Origin: CAKUIA01 sp034180465
GTDB taxonomy: Bacteria; Verrucomicrobiota; Verrucomicrobiia; Opitutales; Intestinicryptomonadaceae
Reading direction: 5' to 3'
DNA: 21,421 nt
Assembly (NCBI GenBank): GCA_034180465.1
Contig: JAXFOH010000135.1
Span: 1 to 21,421, forward strand
Shown: positions 7,509-16,285 of the stretch, in pieces
How the letters are laid out: each line of letters starts with the position of its first letter
How positions within the stretch are numbered: the first letter of the stretch is position 1
The notes under the pieces: generated by a model
Told to the model about the DNA's origin: nothing
The model's input: only the letters and a program-made list of their open reading frames with translations
Databases searched by the model: none
Made by a program: the position numbers and the translations under genes

Positions 7509-8477
7509 TTAGCAAACCAAACTGGAAAAGTCCGAAAAACAGCCCGTAAAGCCGCCCGGGCGACCCTTGCACACAACGCTTACGGCGTCGTGCGAGTGCA
7601 GGCTTTCCAGGTGTACGCACGTTATTTCGAAGTCTTTTACTCGAGTGTCGCAATCGAATTCTTTGTGTAAAAGGCGGGCTGCGTCTTCCACAAACTTTAC
7701 ATATGCACCATTCATTTCCGCAAAGGCCTGTTCGTCTTCGCGCTTAACCATAACTTGGGTTTCGGTTTTTAGGGCGTTAAGGCATTTTGCGTGAATCTCT
7801 TCGATTGGCATATGCGAGTTTTTTTCAAGCTCGAGCGTAATTCTTGCCTTGCTGCGTTGCGAATGCGGAATGCAGTATATGTTGCGCGTGTTGCGTGCGT
7901 GTTCGCTAAGCTCGGAGGAGCACGGGCACGCCGAAGAATATATAAAGTCGAACGAAACTATTTTTCTGAAACGGTTTAGGTCGTCTATAATGCCTTCGTA
8001 CGAGCAGTCGTAATACTGCCAGCCCTTCAGGCCGCTGCGCAAACTTGTTTGCATAATCGGGTACGAAAACCTTATTTTTAGTCTCGCTCTGGAAGTTTCT
8101 AAATCCTTTTTGTACTGCGCCAAAATCTCCTCGAGCAAGTCGGGGGTAAAAACCCTTTCCGAAAAGCGGTAGAAAGTGCGCATTATGCGCGACATATTTA
8201 TGCCTTTGCTTTGGGCGGCAAGGGAAACCGTGCCCGTAACCGAAGCTTGAACCTGCCGCATTTCGCAATTTGCCCCCATAATGTTCAAGGGCAGCTTAAA
8301 GTTGTTTATGCCAACCTGAATTATAGGAATGGGTTTTAGGCCTTCGGTTTCGGTCTTTTCGTTTTGCATGTCTGGCAAAGAATGCACATAGGCTTCGCCT
8401 GCCTTAAAATTGGCGTCGAACTTTGCAAAATTGTGCGGTGTTGCCGCCTCCGATTGCTGGTGTTGCGTTCTTTGCAT
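7509..8477 (-). CDS. folE2: GTP cyclohydrolase IB (FolE2)
   Basis: The 322-residue protein is the FolE2-type GTP cyclohydrolase I, which makes 7,8-dihydroneopterin triphosphate for folate (and possibly queuosine or other pterins) in the cytoplasm. Supporting motifs are VGINNFKLPL (55-64), SVTGTVSLAAQSKGINMSR, SSACPCSSEL (181-190) with the candidate metal ligand Cys184, CIPHSQRSKA (202-211) with His205, and the C-terminal ESLHSHDA (291-298). Length fits the family, with an N-terminal tail of about 50 residues of no recognised function. FolE2 is known as the metal-promiscuous, often Zur-regulated alternative to FolE, but I see no Zur-like operator here. An AGGA overlapping the stop of the preceding gene may serve as its ribosome site. 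A folate gene inside a ketosynthase/dehydratase/waaA operon is odd; it may just be a housekeeping string. Confidence 0.9.
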   Translation of the reverse strand: MQRTQHQQSEAATPHNFAKFDANFKAGEAYVHSLPDMQNEKTETEGLKPIPIIQVGINNFKLPLNIMGANCEMRQVQASVTGTVSLAAQSKGINMSRIMRTFYRFSERVFTPDLLEEILAQYKKDLETSRARLKIRFSYPIMQTSLRSGLKGWQYYDCSYEGIIDDLNRFRKIVSFDFIYSSACPCSSELSEHARNTRNIYCIPHSQRSKARITLELEKNSHMPIEEIHAKCLNALKTETQVMVKREDEQAFAEMNGAYVKFVEDAARLLHKEFDCDTRVKDFEITCVHLESLHSHDAVSVVCKGRPGGFTGCFSDFSSLVC

Positions 8478-8485
8478 TGTAAAAA

Positions 8486-10249
8486 CTATCCTACAAAAAC
8501 AATGTCGGGGTTAAAGGAAATAACCAACTTATATTGTATGCCAGGGCGCATTATAAGCGCATGGTCGCGCTGCAATGTCTGCAAATAGTGGATTTTGCCC
8601 CAATAGGTTTTGTAGTTTGGATCGTCAGATACAACTTCGGTATCTTTCCATTCGGCATGAAAGTCGTCTTTTTCAACTTCAATGCCCAAGCCTTTTTCGC
8701 CTATTGTATACGAGGCGGGGGCCCTGTATTCGCTATGGGGCGCTGCAATGGCAACAACAAGCCTCATTTTGTCGAGAGTGGTGGGTACCTTAACGGTGTA
8801 GGTAAAGTCGCCCGTAATTTTGTTGTTGTCGAATGTCCAGCAAACTTTGCACGATGCTAAATTCTTTACAATTTCGCCGTCTTTTGTGGTAAGTTCGGGC
8901 TGGTCGTATTTAAATGTGTACGAATTTCTAAGGCCTATGCCCGTTACGCAGTTTTTGCCGTAGAAAGAGGGAATTGTAACCTTGTCGCCGAAAGTAAGTT
9001 CGGGAATCATTATCGGCAAATAGTTGTTCGACGGCCAGTCGAAAACGCCGGGCATATGTGGGAATGCCAAAGTAGAGGTTAAGTCTTCCTGACTGTCGCC
9101 GGGGGCGATTAGCGGAATGCTTACATGAAGCCCCGTTTCTATGTTTTGATAGATAAGCACGCCTTGTTCCTTTACCTTTGTTCTGTCGAAGGAAACATAG
9201 CGGCAACCCGTTCTTGCGGGGGAAGTGCGCGGCTGCATCGGGCGGTTTACGCTGCGTGCAAGCCTAGACCATTGGCATAGATAGCGCGCCGCGTCGAAAT
9301 TTGCCATACGCGTTGTCTTTAGCTTGGATGCCGAGCGTTCGGCGTCTTCAATAATAAGCGCGCCTTGCTCTTGATCTATATACGTCATAAAGAAGAACTG
9401 GAAAAGCTTTCTTAAAATGTCCATATAGTCGGGAATTTTGTCTTCGCTAATCCAGTTGTCGCGCATAGACTGCAAAATCATACTAATTAGGTGCATTTGC
9501 CCATATGCGCCAATCTTTTTGCCGAAAGCCCAGCCTAGCCCATCGGCGCGAACCAAGTCGGGAAATATCTTAAGGTATTTTTCCGCATATGTACGCAATG
9601 AGGGAATTTTTCTGTCGCGCAAGTGTATGTTTGCGTGCAACTGCAATGCTTGCCTTATGAACACAAATGCGCCAACGCCCGTAATGTCGAAAATTCCGTC
9701 CATTCCGCTTGCGGGCTTGTCGTCGAAATATTTGCCGGTAGAAAACTGCTCTATGCGTTCTACAAAACGGTCTATAAGTTTGCCGGTTTCGTCTTTTTTG
9801 CTGAGGCCTATGCTGAACCTTGCAACGGCTTTGGCAATGTTGTACATCTGAAAGCTGTTTTCGTAGTCGGTTCTTTCAAGCAAACGTTTGTCGAGATTCT
9901 TGCGGGTGTCCTCGCTAAGCTTTTCCCAAATGGGATTGCGTTCTTTAGAGGGGTTGAACGACAACAAACCCAACGCCGAATATGCAAGACCGTCTTCGCT
10001 GTCTATGTCGGCATTTGCCTGTGCTGTTATGCACTTTGCGCACAAATCGGCAGTGTCGAAATTTTCGAGCTGGGTAAGCCCCGTGGCTCTATAAAATTCG
10101 CCCATGGCCAAAGCGGCGTGGCCGGGTTCGTCGCGCAAAGGCGTTTCGCCTTCGGCAGGAGTTATGGTGCCGTCTTCATTTACGGCACCCAAGTTGCGGC
10201 TCAATATCGAGCGCGCCATATCCATACATTGCTCGGAGAAATTTAACAT
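8486..10249 (-). CDS. Conserved-looking hypothetical protein, helical N-terminal half and beta-rich C-terminal half
   Basis: I do not recognise this 587-residue protein with certainty. ATG 10249 is chosen because GAGGAAG stands 6-7 nt upstream. The frame could extend to 10306, but the extra 19 residues are Cys/Lys-rich and lack a ribosome site. No signal peptide or membrane segment is visible, so it is probably cytoplasmic. Residues 1 to about 350 are helix-rich with paired-helix periodicity, and include DGLGWAFGKKIGAYGQ at 236-251, reminiscent of alpha/alpha-toroid carbohydrate enzymes. The rest is strand-rich with aromatic residues, like a beta-sandwich. This two-part plan recalls heparinase II/III-like or other toroid lyases, but I see no diagnostic catalytic motif. 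It is the first gene of the operon and ends 8 nt before folE2, so it is co-transcribed with folE2, the FabZ/FabF-like pair and waaA. Confidence 0.7.
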   Translation of the reverse strand: MLNFSEQCMDMARSILSRNLGAVNEDGTITPAEGETPLRDEPGHAALAMGEFYRATGLTQLENFDTADLCAKCITAQANADIDSEDGLAYSALGLLSFNPSKERNPIWEKLSEDTRKNLDKRLLERTDYENSFQMYNIAKAVARFSIGLSKKDETGKLIDRFVERIEQFSTGKYFDDKPASGMDGIFDITGVGAFVFIRQALQLHANIHLRDRKIPSLRTYAEKYLKIFPDLVRADGLGWAFGKKIGAYGQMHLISMILQSMRDNWISEDKIPDYMDILRKLFQFFFMTYIDQEQGALIIEDAERSASKLKTTRMANFDAARYLCQWSRLARSVNRPMQPRTSPARTGCRYVSFDRTKVKEQGVLIYQNIETGLHVSIPLIAPGDSQEDLTSTLAFPHMPGVFDWPSNNYLPIMIPELTFGDKVTIPSFYGKNCVTGIGLRNSYTFKYDQPELTTKDGEIVKNLASCKVCWTFDNNKITGDFTYTVKVPTTLDKMRLVVAIAAPHSEYRAPASYTIGEKGLGIEVEKDDFHAEWKDTEVVSDDPNYKTYWGKIHYLQTLQRDHALIMRPGIQYKLVISFNPDIVFVG

Positions 10250-10406
10250 TAGACTTCCTCTATCTGTGAAAAGGCACAATACTTTACATTTGGCGTATTT
10301 TGTCAATAGTTAAAAACGTTTGCTTTTGCTTAACTATGTGCTTTACAGGGCTTGCCGCCTTAATGTAGGTTTTAGCTTTAACATATATATGCTTAACTTA
10401 AACTTT
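10250..10406. promoter_or_regulatory. Divergent intergenic region between the lipid operon and the beta-galactosidase gene
   Basis: This 157-bp AT-rich gap must hold promoters in both directions. On the minus strand a perfect TTGACA occurs at 10306-10301, but the -10 candidates (AGTATT at 17-bp or TATTGT at 19-bp spacing) are weak. AGGAAG at 10259-10254 is the ribosome site of the 587-aa gene. On the plus strand I find no convincing promoter pair, and the beta-galactosidase ATG has no Shine-Dalgarno sequence. Confidence 0.4.
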
Positions 10407-13400
10407 ATGAAAAACAAAACATTCATTAAACTGGTTGGCGCAACTGTTGCGTTTTTAGCTTTTACGGGGGCGGTTTTTGCAAGCCCCAACAACGCATGGA
10501 ACGACATTTCGCAATTTGAAATAAATAGAGAGCCTGCGCATGCATTCTTTACGGTGCACACAAATTTTGAAAAGGCTTCAAATCCCTTAGGCATAAACGA
10601 TATAGAAAATATTTATGTGGGCGAAAACTACCAAAGCCTAAATGGCAATTGGAAGTTCTTTTTTGCCAAAAACCACGGCGAAGTTAAAGACGAGTTTTTC
10701 TCTAAAAACTTCAACGACAAAAGTTGGCATACAATGCCCGTTCCTATGTCGTGGCAGTGCAGGGGCTTCGACAGGGTTTTTTACGACAACACAACAGCAG
10801 AGTTTTTCTTCGACTACAAAGGCAATAGGTACGACGCCTTTAAATTCGGCAAAAACGGAGCCTTCCCTCCAGCTTTAAGCGCGCCCTTTATACCCGAAGC
10901 CCACAGGCAAGTTGGCATATATCGCAGGGAGTTTAAACTGCCCCAAAAATGGGATAACAAGGAAGTTTTTGTAAGGTTCGACGGCGTAAGAACTGGATAC
11001 AACCTATACATAAACGGCAAATATGTAGGCTATAGCGAAGACAGCTTTGTTTCAGCCGAATTTAACATAACAAAGTATGTAGAAAAGAACGCCGAAAACA
11101 CTATAGCCGTGGAGGTGTTCAAATATACAACGGGTGCTTACTACGAAATGCAGGATATGCCACACGTTTCTGGCATAATAAGAGATGTAACCCTAATTGC
11201 CAGAACCCCGGTGTATATAGAAGACTACCGTGCCACATACGAGCTAAACGATAGCTTGGATAAGGCAAAAGTTGATATAACGCTTAAGGTAAAAAATAAT
11301 GGCAGCAATGACGCAAAAGATGTAAAGTTAACCGCATATTTATTAGACGGGCAGGGCAAGCTTGTAAAAAAGATGTTCTCGCAAAAAGTAGACATAGCCA
11401 AGAACGGCGAAGCCGAAGTTAAAGACTATGCCACAATACGCAATGTGAAATTATGGGATACCGACAACCCCAATTTATATTACCTGGTTTTTGCGCTGGA
11501 AAACGAAAATTCTTATGAAGCTATTAAGGCGGATTTCGGCTTTAGCAAGTTTGAAATAAACAAGGAAAAGCGCTCGTTACTGTTCAACGGCAAGCCGTTT
11601 TTAATTAAGGGGGTAAACCGTCACGACTGGTCTCCCGACAAGGGCAAGGCGATGGACTTTCATTGGATGCTAAAAGATGTGGTGCTTATGAAACAGGCAA
11701 ATATGAACGCGGTAAGAACTTCGCACTATCCGAACGACAGCCGTTTTTATATGTTGTGCTCTCGCTTGGGGCTATTTGTTTTAGACGAAGCCAATCAGGA
11801 AATGCACGGGCTTATAGAATGGCTTGCCCCCACCGAAACCGTAAGCGCTGCCGACCTGGAAAATTTTGTTCCAGCCGCTGTAGATAGGGCAAAAAGTATG
11901 GTAATGCGCGACAGAAATGTTCCCTGCGTATTCATATTTTCGGTTGGCAACGAATCTGCTATGCGCGATGCTTTGATGTTAAAGGCAATTAAGACGGAAA
12001 TAAGGAAGTACGCAAACAACCAATTTATACATTCCGAAGCCGAAACGCGCGACAGCAAAAAAGGCCGCGTTCCCACTGCCGACGATTCGCATTTCTACAG
12101 CCCCATGTATCACGGAATAGGGCAAATGAAGCTTTATCTTACACTAAAGAACGAAACTCGCCCCTTCTTCTTTTGCGAATACGAACATGCAATGGGTAAT
12201 GCGATGGGCACGCTAAAAGATATGTGGGATTTAATCAGGAAAAATTCGGCATTAAACGGCGGCTTTATATGGGACTGGGTAGACCAGGGCATTTATATGA
12301 AAGACAAAGACGCCCAATTTGTGTCCGACGGGCGCGATTGGAATACATTGCCAAGCCGCAAAAACTATTCGCAAAACGGCGTAATTTTGGCCGACAGAAA
12401 CCTGACCGCCAAATATTACGAAGTAAAGCGCGTATACCAAAACATTCAGTTAAAGGAAATAGAAAAGGGCGTAGTAGAAATTAAAAACGAATTTACAAGT
12501 CGCAACCTAAACGAATTTAACTTTGTTGTTAGTGTTGAAAGAAACGGCATAGAGATTGCAAAAAAGCAGCTGCCCGCATTAGATTTAGCTCCGTGGCAAA
12601 CCGCAAAAGTTAATATTGAATTGCCCAATTTTAACGACAAAGAAACCGGCGAATATTTCTATACACTAAAGTTTTTGGATAAGAACGAAACGGCGTATTC
12701 TGCAACAGGCTATGAAGTTGCCCGTGAGCAATTCTTTATAAAAAAGAACGCCTACGAGTGCGAAAAGTCCGAAACTGCCCCCACTTATACACAAAATGCG
12801 CAGTTTGTGAAAGTAGTTGCCAACAATGCCGAAATTATTTTTGACAAAGCCAAAGGGGAACTAGTTTCGTATTCGGTATTCGGCAAGCGGATAATTACAA
12901 AGCCCATTTCTTTCGATGTTTCGAGCGCATGGATGGACGTATACCGCAAAGCATTTCAGGTAGGCTACGAAAACTATAAGCTGGATACCCTAAAGCCGCA
13001 TAACGAAAGCTTTAGCATTAAGCCCGAAAAAGACTGCCTAAAGCTTGTGTTTGCAAAAGAGCTTTTAACCGCCGAAAACAAGGGTTTTAAAATAAATACG
13101 CTCTATACCGTTTTGGATAACGGAGAGGTTGCAGTTTCAATAACCGTAGATTGCCAAAACCTGCCAAAGCTGCCCAAAATCTATAAAAACAGTTTCGACG
13201 ATAAATTGCAGAAAGACGACCTGATATTGCCGCGCTTGGGCGTAAAAATGGGCATAGACAAAAACTATGCCACGGCGCAGTATTTCGGCAAAGGCCCGTT
13301 TGCAAATTATGTGGATAGGCCTGCCTGCTCAGATGTAGGTTTTTACACGCAAAGCGTATTCGATTTTTACGAAAACTTTACCTGGCCGCAAGATACTGGC

Positions 13401-13751
13401 AACAGAGAGCAGGTGCGCTTTTTTGCCGTAAAAGATAAAAACAAAGATTCTGGCCTGGTATTTAGTATGCCGAACAAGCCATTGCCTGTTGCATATTTGC
13501 CCTACACGCAAAGCGAAATAAAGAACGCAAAACACACATATTTGCTGCCTGCCGCACCCGAAAACTACGAGCTTAGAATAGCGGCGCAAGTTTGCGGCTT
13601 GGGCAACAATTCCTGCGGCGACTTACCCGAGCACAAGTACAGGCTAAACCTGCAAAACCAATTTAAGTTTGAATTTGCAATAAAGCCGTTTTTGGGTTGC
13701 CCGATAGACAGCGGTATGACACCGCTTTGCCCGAAATATTTTAAAAAATAA
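10407..13751 (+). CDS. Exported GH2 beta-galactosidase (LacZ-type, five-domain)
   Basis: With ATG 10407 the protein has 1114 residues and a clear signal peptide (KNKTFIKLV, hydrophobic 10-23, AFA-type end near FAS). An in-frame TTG at 10320 would add 29 residues that spoil the signal. Domains in order: sugar-binding jelly roll (about 75-270, with YRREF and SGIIRDV), immunoglobulin-like domain (280-380), TIM barrel (385-680), second Ig-like region, and a C-terminal beta-sandwich (Bgal_small_N, about 800-1105) ending with PQDTGNREQVRFF. The acid/base is Glu516 in SVGNES and the nucleophile Glu591 in CEYEHAMGN; both match LacZ. The canonical ANIETHG motif reads ANQEMHGL. It should release terminal beta-galactose in the periplasm or outside. 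It stands alone between a divergent operon and a terminator, and pairs functionally with the GH110-like gene. Confidence 0.93.
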   Translation: MKNKTFIKLVGATVAFLAFTGAVFASPNNAWNDISQFEINREPAHAFFTVHTNFEKASNPLGINDIENIYVGENYQSLNGNWKFFFAKNHGEVKDEFFSKNFNDKSWHTMPVPMSWQCRGFDRVFYDNTTAEFFFDYKGNRYDAFKFGKNGAFPPALSAPFIPEAHRQVGIYRREFKLPQKWDNKEVFVRFDGVRTGYNLYINGKYVGYSEDSFVSAEFNITKYVEKNAENTIAVEVFKYTTGAYYEMQDMPHVSGIIRDVTLIARTPVYIEDYRATYELNDSLDKAKVDITLKVKNNGSNDAKDVKLTAYLLDGQGKLVKKMFSQKVDIAKNGEAEVKDYATIRNVKLWDTDNPNLYYLVFALENENSYEAIKADFGFSKFEINKEKRSLLFNGKPFLIKGVNRHDWSPDKGKAMDFHWMLKDVVLMKQANMNAVRTSHYPNDSRFYMLCSRLGLFVLDEANQEMHGLIEWLAPTETVSAADLENFVPAAVDRAKSMVMRDRNVPCVFIFSVGNESAMRDALMLKAIKTEIRKYANNQFIHSEAETRDSKKGRVPTADDSHFYSPMYHGIGQMKLYLTLKNETRPFFFCEYEHAMGNAMGTLKDMWDLIRKNSALNGGFIWDWVDQGIYMKDKDAQFVSDGRDWNTLPSRKNYSQNGVILADRNLTAKYYEVKRVYQNIQLKEIEKGVVEIKNEFTSRNLNEFNFVVSVERNGIEIAKKQLPALDLAPWQTAKVNIELPNFNDKETGEYFYTLKFLDKNETAYSATGYEVAREQFFIKKNAYECEKSETAPTYTQNAQFVKVVANNAEIIFDKAKGELVSYSVFGKRIITKPISFDVSSAWMDVYRKAFQVGYENYKLDTLKPHNESFSIKPEKDCLKLVFAKELLTAENKGFKINTLYTVLDNGEVAVSITVDCQNLPKLPKIYKNSFDDKLQKDDLILPRLGVKMGIDKNYATAQYFGKGPFANYVDRPACSDVGFYTQSVFDFYENFTWPQDTGNREQVRFFAVKDKNKDSGLVFSMPNKPLPVAYLPYTQSEIKNAKHTYLLPAAPENYELRIAAQVCGLGNNSCGDLPEHKYRLNLQNQFKFEFAIKPFLGCPIDSGMTPLCPKYFKK

Positions 13752-13785
13752 AGGGCGCTAAATTCTCCCCGAAAAGTAAAAACGC

Positions 13786-13817
13786 AAAAACCGAAGCTAA
13801 AACAAGCTTCGGTTTTT
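13786..13817. terminator. Bidirectional rho-independent terminator
   Basis: A 13-bp stem, AAAAACCGAAGCT (13786-13798) with AGCTTCGGTTTTT (13805-13817), encloses a 6-nt loop. T7 follows on the plus strand (13813-13819) and T5 on the minus. It separates the convergent beta-galactosidase and hemolysin III-family genes. Confidence 0.9.
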
Positions 13818-13841
13818 TTGCAGTTAAAACTTTTTTATTTT

Positions 13842-14492
13842 TTATTTTGCGACAACGCACGAAAACAGCACTGCAAAAAAGTGCATAATTGTGCCCAGCA
13901 ATACAAACAAATGCCAAATTGCGTGCATATATTTTTTGTTCTTTTTTACGTAAAAAATTACGCCAAAAGTATAGAAGGCTCCCCCCAAACAAAGAAAGGT
14001 TATTGCCGAAGCCGACAAAATTTTAAAAAGCGTTCCCGATGCAAAAATTATAAGCCAGCCCATTGCCAAATACAGCAAAATACTCCAAAGTTTAGAGCCG
14101 TTTGCACCTATAAAAATCTTCAAAAAAGTACCCAAAATGGCCAGCCCCCATATTATGCCGAACATTGTCCAGCCCGTTGCATTGCGCATATTTGCAAGCA
14201 AAAACGGCGTGTAGCTGCCCGCGATTAAATAGTATATGGCAATGTGGTCTATCTTTTCTAAAACGCGCTTAGCCTTTTCGAACGGAATGCCGTGGTATAG
14301 GCTTGAGGCCGTATACAGCAAAATTATGGAAGCGCCGAATATTGCGGTAGAAACAATATTCCACGCATTGCCGTATACGGACGAAAGCGTAACTAAAACC
14401 GTAAGCTCTATGCCGCCTAAAAATGCCCCGAAACCGTGTATTGAAGAGCTTAAAACCTCTTCGAGCGCGCAGTATTTTTTTGCAATTTCCAT
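13842..14492 (-). CDS. Hemolysin III / TrhA (YqfA) family membrane protein
   Basis: The 216-residue protein has about seven hydrophobic segments and the signature positions of the HlyIII/PAQR-like family: EEVLSSSIHGFGAFLG with the first conserved His, YTASSLYHG in the second helix pair, and KIDHIAIYYLIAGSYTPF. The conserved His and Asp residues in these motifs are proposed metal ligands in PAQR-type hydrolases. Bacterial members are inner-membrane proteins linked to membrane energetics or lipid homeostasis; direct haemolysin activity is doubtful. ATG 14492 is preferred because GGAG lies 9 nt upstream. The frame extends to 14540, but that part lacks family similarity. It sits 54 nt after the FecE-like ATPase without a terminator between, so it may be read from the infA transcript or its own promoter. 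Confidence 0.85.
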   Translation of the reverse strand: MEIAKKYCALEEVLSSSIHGFGAFLGGIELTVLVTLSSVYGNAWNIVSTAIFGASIILLYTASSLYHGIPFEKAKRVLEKIDHIAIYYLIAGSYTPFLLANMRNATGWTMFGIIWGLAILGTFLKIFIGANGSKLWSILLYLAMGWLIIFASGTLFKILSASAITFLCLGGAFYTFGVIFYVKKNKKYMHAIWHLFVLLGTIMHFFAVLFSCVVAK

Positions 14493-14546
14493 ATAAAAAT
14501 CTCCACGGCGGATTATTGCGCCCGTTTTGTGTTCTTTCAAGATTTT

Positions 14547-15296
14547 TTAGGCGAAAAAGGCCAGTTTTTTGCCGTTTAAGTCGGCAATTTCGCATTGGGT
14601 GTCGTACAAACTTTGCAGCAGGTTTTTGTCGATAACGTCGCAGGCGGCCTTATCGAAAAATAGCTTTTTGTCTTTTAACGCCAAAACCCTGTTGGAATAT
14701 AGGCACGCCAAATTTATGTCGTGCATAACAGCAAAAATTATGGCGCCTTTTTTTGCAATGGCCTTTGCTGCTTTCATTATTAGCACCGAGTAAAACGGGT
14801 CTAAATTGGCTGCGGGCTCGTCTAAAATAAGCAGTTTGCCCGACATATTTTCGGAATATATTTGCGCAATGCAGCGGGCAATGTCTACACGCTTTTTTTC
14901 GCCGCCCGAAAGCGTTGTGTAGCGACGCTGCAAAAAGCTTTCTATCTGCATAAGTTCTACAGCGGCTTTCGCCGCATCCGCGCTTTGGTTTGCAAATTGC
15001 GAAAGAGCTACAATCTCTTTTACCGTGTAGGCGAACGCAAGCGATTGTTCCTGTTCTGCGTATGCACGAAGCTTTGCCAATTCAAATGCCGAATATTGGC
15101 GGATATTTTTGCCGTTAAAAATTATGTTGCCGCTTTTTGGGGGAACAATGTTTGTAAGCAGCTTTGCCAATGTGGTTTTGCCCGAGCCGTTTTTGCCTAT
15201 AACAGAATAAACATTGCCGTCTTGCATTTTAAACGAAATGCCGCTTAAAATTTCGGAATTTTTGTACGAAAACGATATGTTGTCTACCTCGAGCAT
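14547..15296 (-). CDS. ABC transporter ATP-binding protein, iron-siderophore/cobalamin (FecE/BtuD) type
   Basis: The 249-residue ATPase has Walker A GKNGSGKT (34-41), Q-loop Gln82, signature LSGGEKKR (129 onward), Walker B LLILDEPAANLDP (155 onward) and switch His192 in AVMHDINLA. This pattern and length are typical of the FecE/FhuC/BtuD group that energises uptake of ferric siderophores, haem or cobalamin with a FecCD-type permease. The start at 15296 opens directly on the conserved LEVDNISFSY. The open frame continues upstream to 15599, but only within the permease gene, so the longer version is rejected. The gene overlaps the permease 3' end by 13 nt, which implies coupling. The C-terminal region is shorter than in many homologues. 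No substrate-binding protein gene is visible to define the ligand. Confidence 0.9.
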   Translation of the reverse strand: MLEVDNISFSYKNSEILSGISFKMQDGNVYSVIGKNGSGKTTLAKLLTNIVPPKSGNIIFNGKNIRQYSAFELAKLRAYAEQEQSLAFAYTVKEIVALSQFANQSADAAKAAVELMQIESFLQRRYTTLSGGEKKRVDIARCIAQIYSENMSGKLLILDEPAANLDPFYSVLIMKAAKAIAKKGAIIFAVMHDINLACLYSNRVLALKDKKLFFDKAACDVIDKNLLQSLYDTQCEIADLNGKKLAFFA

Positions 15297-16279
15297 TTTC
15301 TTAAAATGTATGCAAAAAACGGCGCGCCTATAAAGGCTGTTATAACGCCTATCGGCATTGGGTCGTTTGCGTTTATTATTTGCGAAATAATGTCGGCATA
15401 GCATATTAAAACTGCGCCAGCCATTGCCGAGAGTATTATAAGCGATTTGTTGTTTGGCCCTATTGCCTGCCTTATTATGTGCGGAACTACAAGCCCCACA
15501 AAGCCTATTGTTCCGCAAAGCGAAACACAAACCGATGTTGCCAAGGCGGCGGCCGAAGCCATTAAAAACTGCAAACGCCCAACATCTATGCCCGCGCAAT
15601 ATGCCTGATTTGCGCCCAAAAGCAAAATATCAAGCTCTTTTGATTTTTTAACTGCATATGCCAAAACCAAAATGCACAAAATATATGCAGGCAGAATTTC
15701 GTTTAAAGACGCAAAGTTTAGGCTGCCAAGCGACCAAAAAACAATTCCCCTAACGCCCATATCCCGCGCCGAATACATAAAAAAGGCAACCAAAGCCGAG
15801 CAAAACGCATTTATTGCAATGCCAGCCAGCAAAAGCGAGTAGGGCGAAACATTGTTGTCTATTCTGCCCAATTTATATACGGCCGCAAAGGCAGCAATGC
15901 CGAATACGAATGCAAAAATTTGCATTCCCATAAAAAATTGCGGAACAGTGCAAATATAGACTACAGCCCCCAAAGCCGCTCCCGCCGAAACGCCTGTAAT
16001 AGAAGGGTCGGCCAACGGATTCCTAAAAAGGGTTTGCATAATTGCGCCTGCAACCGAAAGCATCGCGCCGCACAAAATAGCCAGCAAAAAGCGGGGTATG
16101 CGAATTTGCCATAAAAGCGTGCACAAGCTTTCGTTGTCGCCGCAAAAGGCAAGTGCTTTTAAAATGTCTGAAAAAGGAGCCTTAAAGCTTCCATAAAATA
16201 CAAAAATGCAGAATGCCCCCGCCAAAAATAAAAAAAGCCACGCAAACAAATACATGGCTTTTCCATTGCAAAATTTCAT
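15284..16279 (-). CDS. FecCD-family ABC transporter permease (iron/cobalamin type)
   Basis: The 331-residue polytopic membrane protein has about nine or ten hydrophobic helices. Family motifs include RIPRFLLAILCGAMLSVAGA near 49-68, then QTLFRNPLADPSITGVSAGAALGA, LLLAGIAINAFCSAL, WSLGSLNFA and GTIGFVGLVVPHIIRQAIG, the last holding the cytoplasmic coupling helix. It forms the channel with the ATPase encoded next to it, probably as a homodimer because there is only one permease gene. A good ribosome site, GAGGTAG, overlaps the stop of infA 6 nt upstream of the ATG, tying its expression to infA. The substrate (siderophore, haem, cobalamin) cannot be told from the sequence alone. Confidence 0.92.
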   Translation of the reverse strand: MKFCNGKAMYLFAWLFLFLAGAFCIFVFYGSFKAPFSDILKALAFCGDNESLCTLLWQIRIPRFLLAILCGAMLSVAGAIMQTLFRNPLADPSITGVSAGAALGAVVYICTVPQFFMGMQIFAFVFGIAAFAAVYKLGRIDNNVSPYSLLLAGIAINAFCSALVAFFMYSARDMGVRGIVFWSLGSLNFASLNEILPAYILCILVLAYAVKKSKELDILLLGANQAYCAGIDVGRLQFLMASAAALATSVCVSLCGTIGFVGLVVPHIIRQAIGPNNKSLIILSAMAGAVLICYADIISQIINANDPMPIGVITAFIGAPFFAYILRKCSR

Positions 16280-16285
16280 AAAAAA

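Noticed and set aside
7499..7576. Longer start for the FabZ-like protein
   Set aside because: The extra 26 residues lie within folE2 and have no similarity to hotdog dehydratases; ATG 7498 fits the family N-terminus.
9623..10246. 207-codon plus-strand open frame inside the 587-aa gene
   Set aside because: It is antisense, low in plausible motifs and covered by a gene with a good ribosome site.
10320..10406. TTG start that would lengthen the beta-galactosidase by 29 residues
   Set aside because: The extra residues precede a clean signal peptide that begins at ATG 10407; a rare start without ribosome site is less likely.
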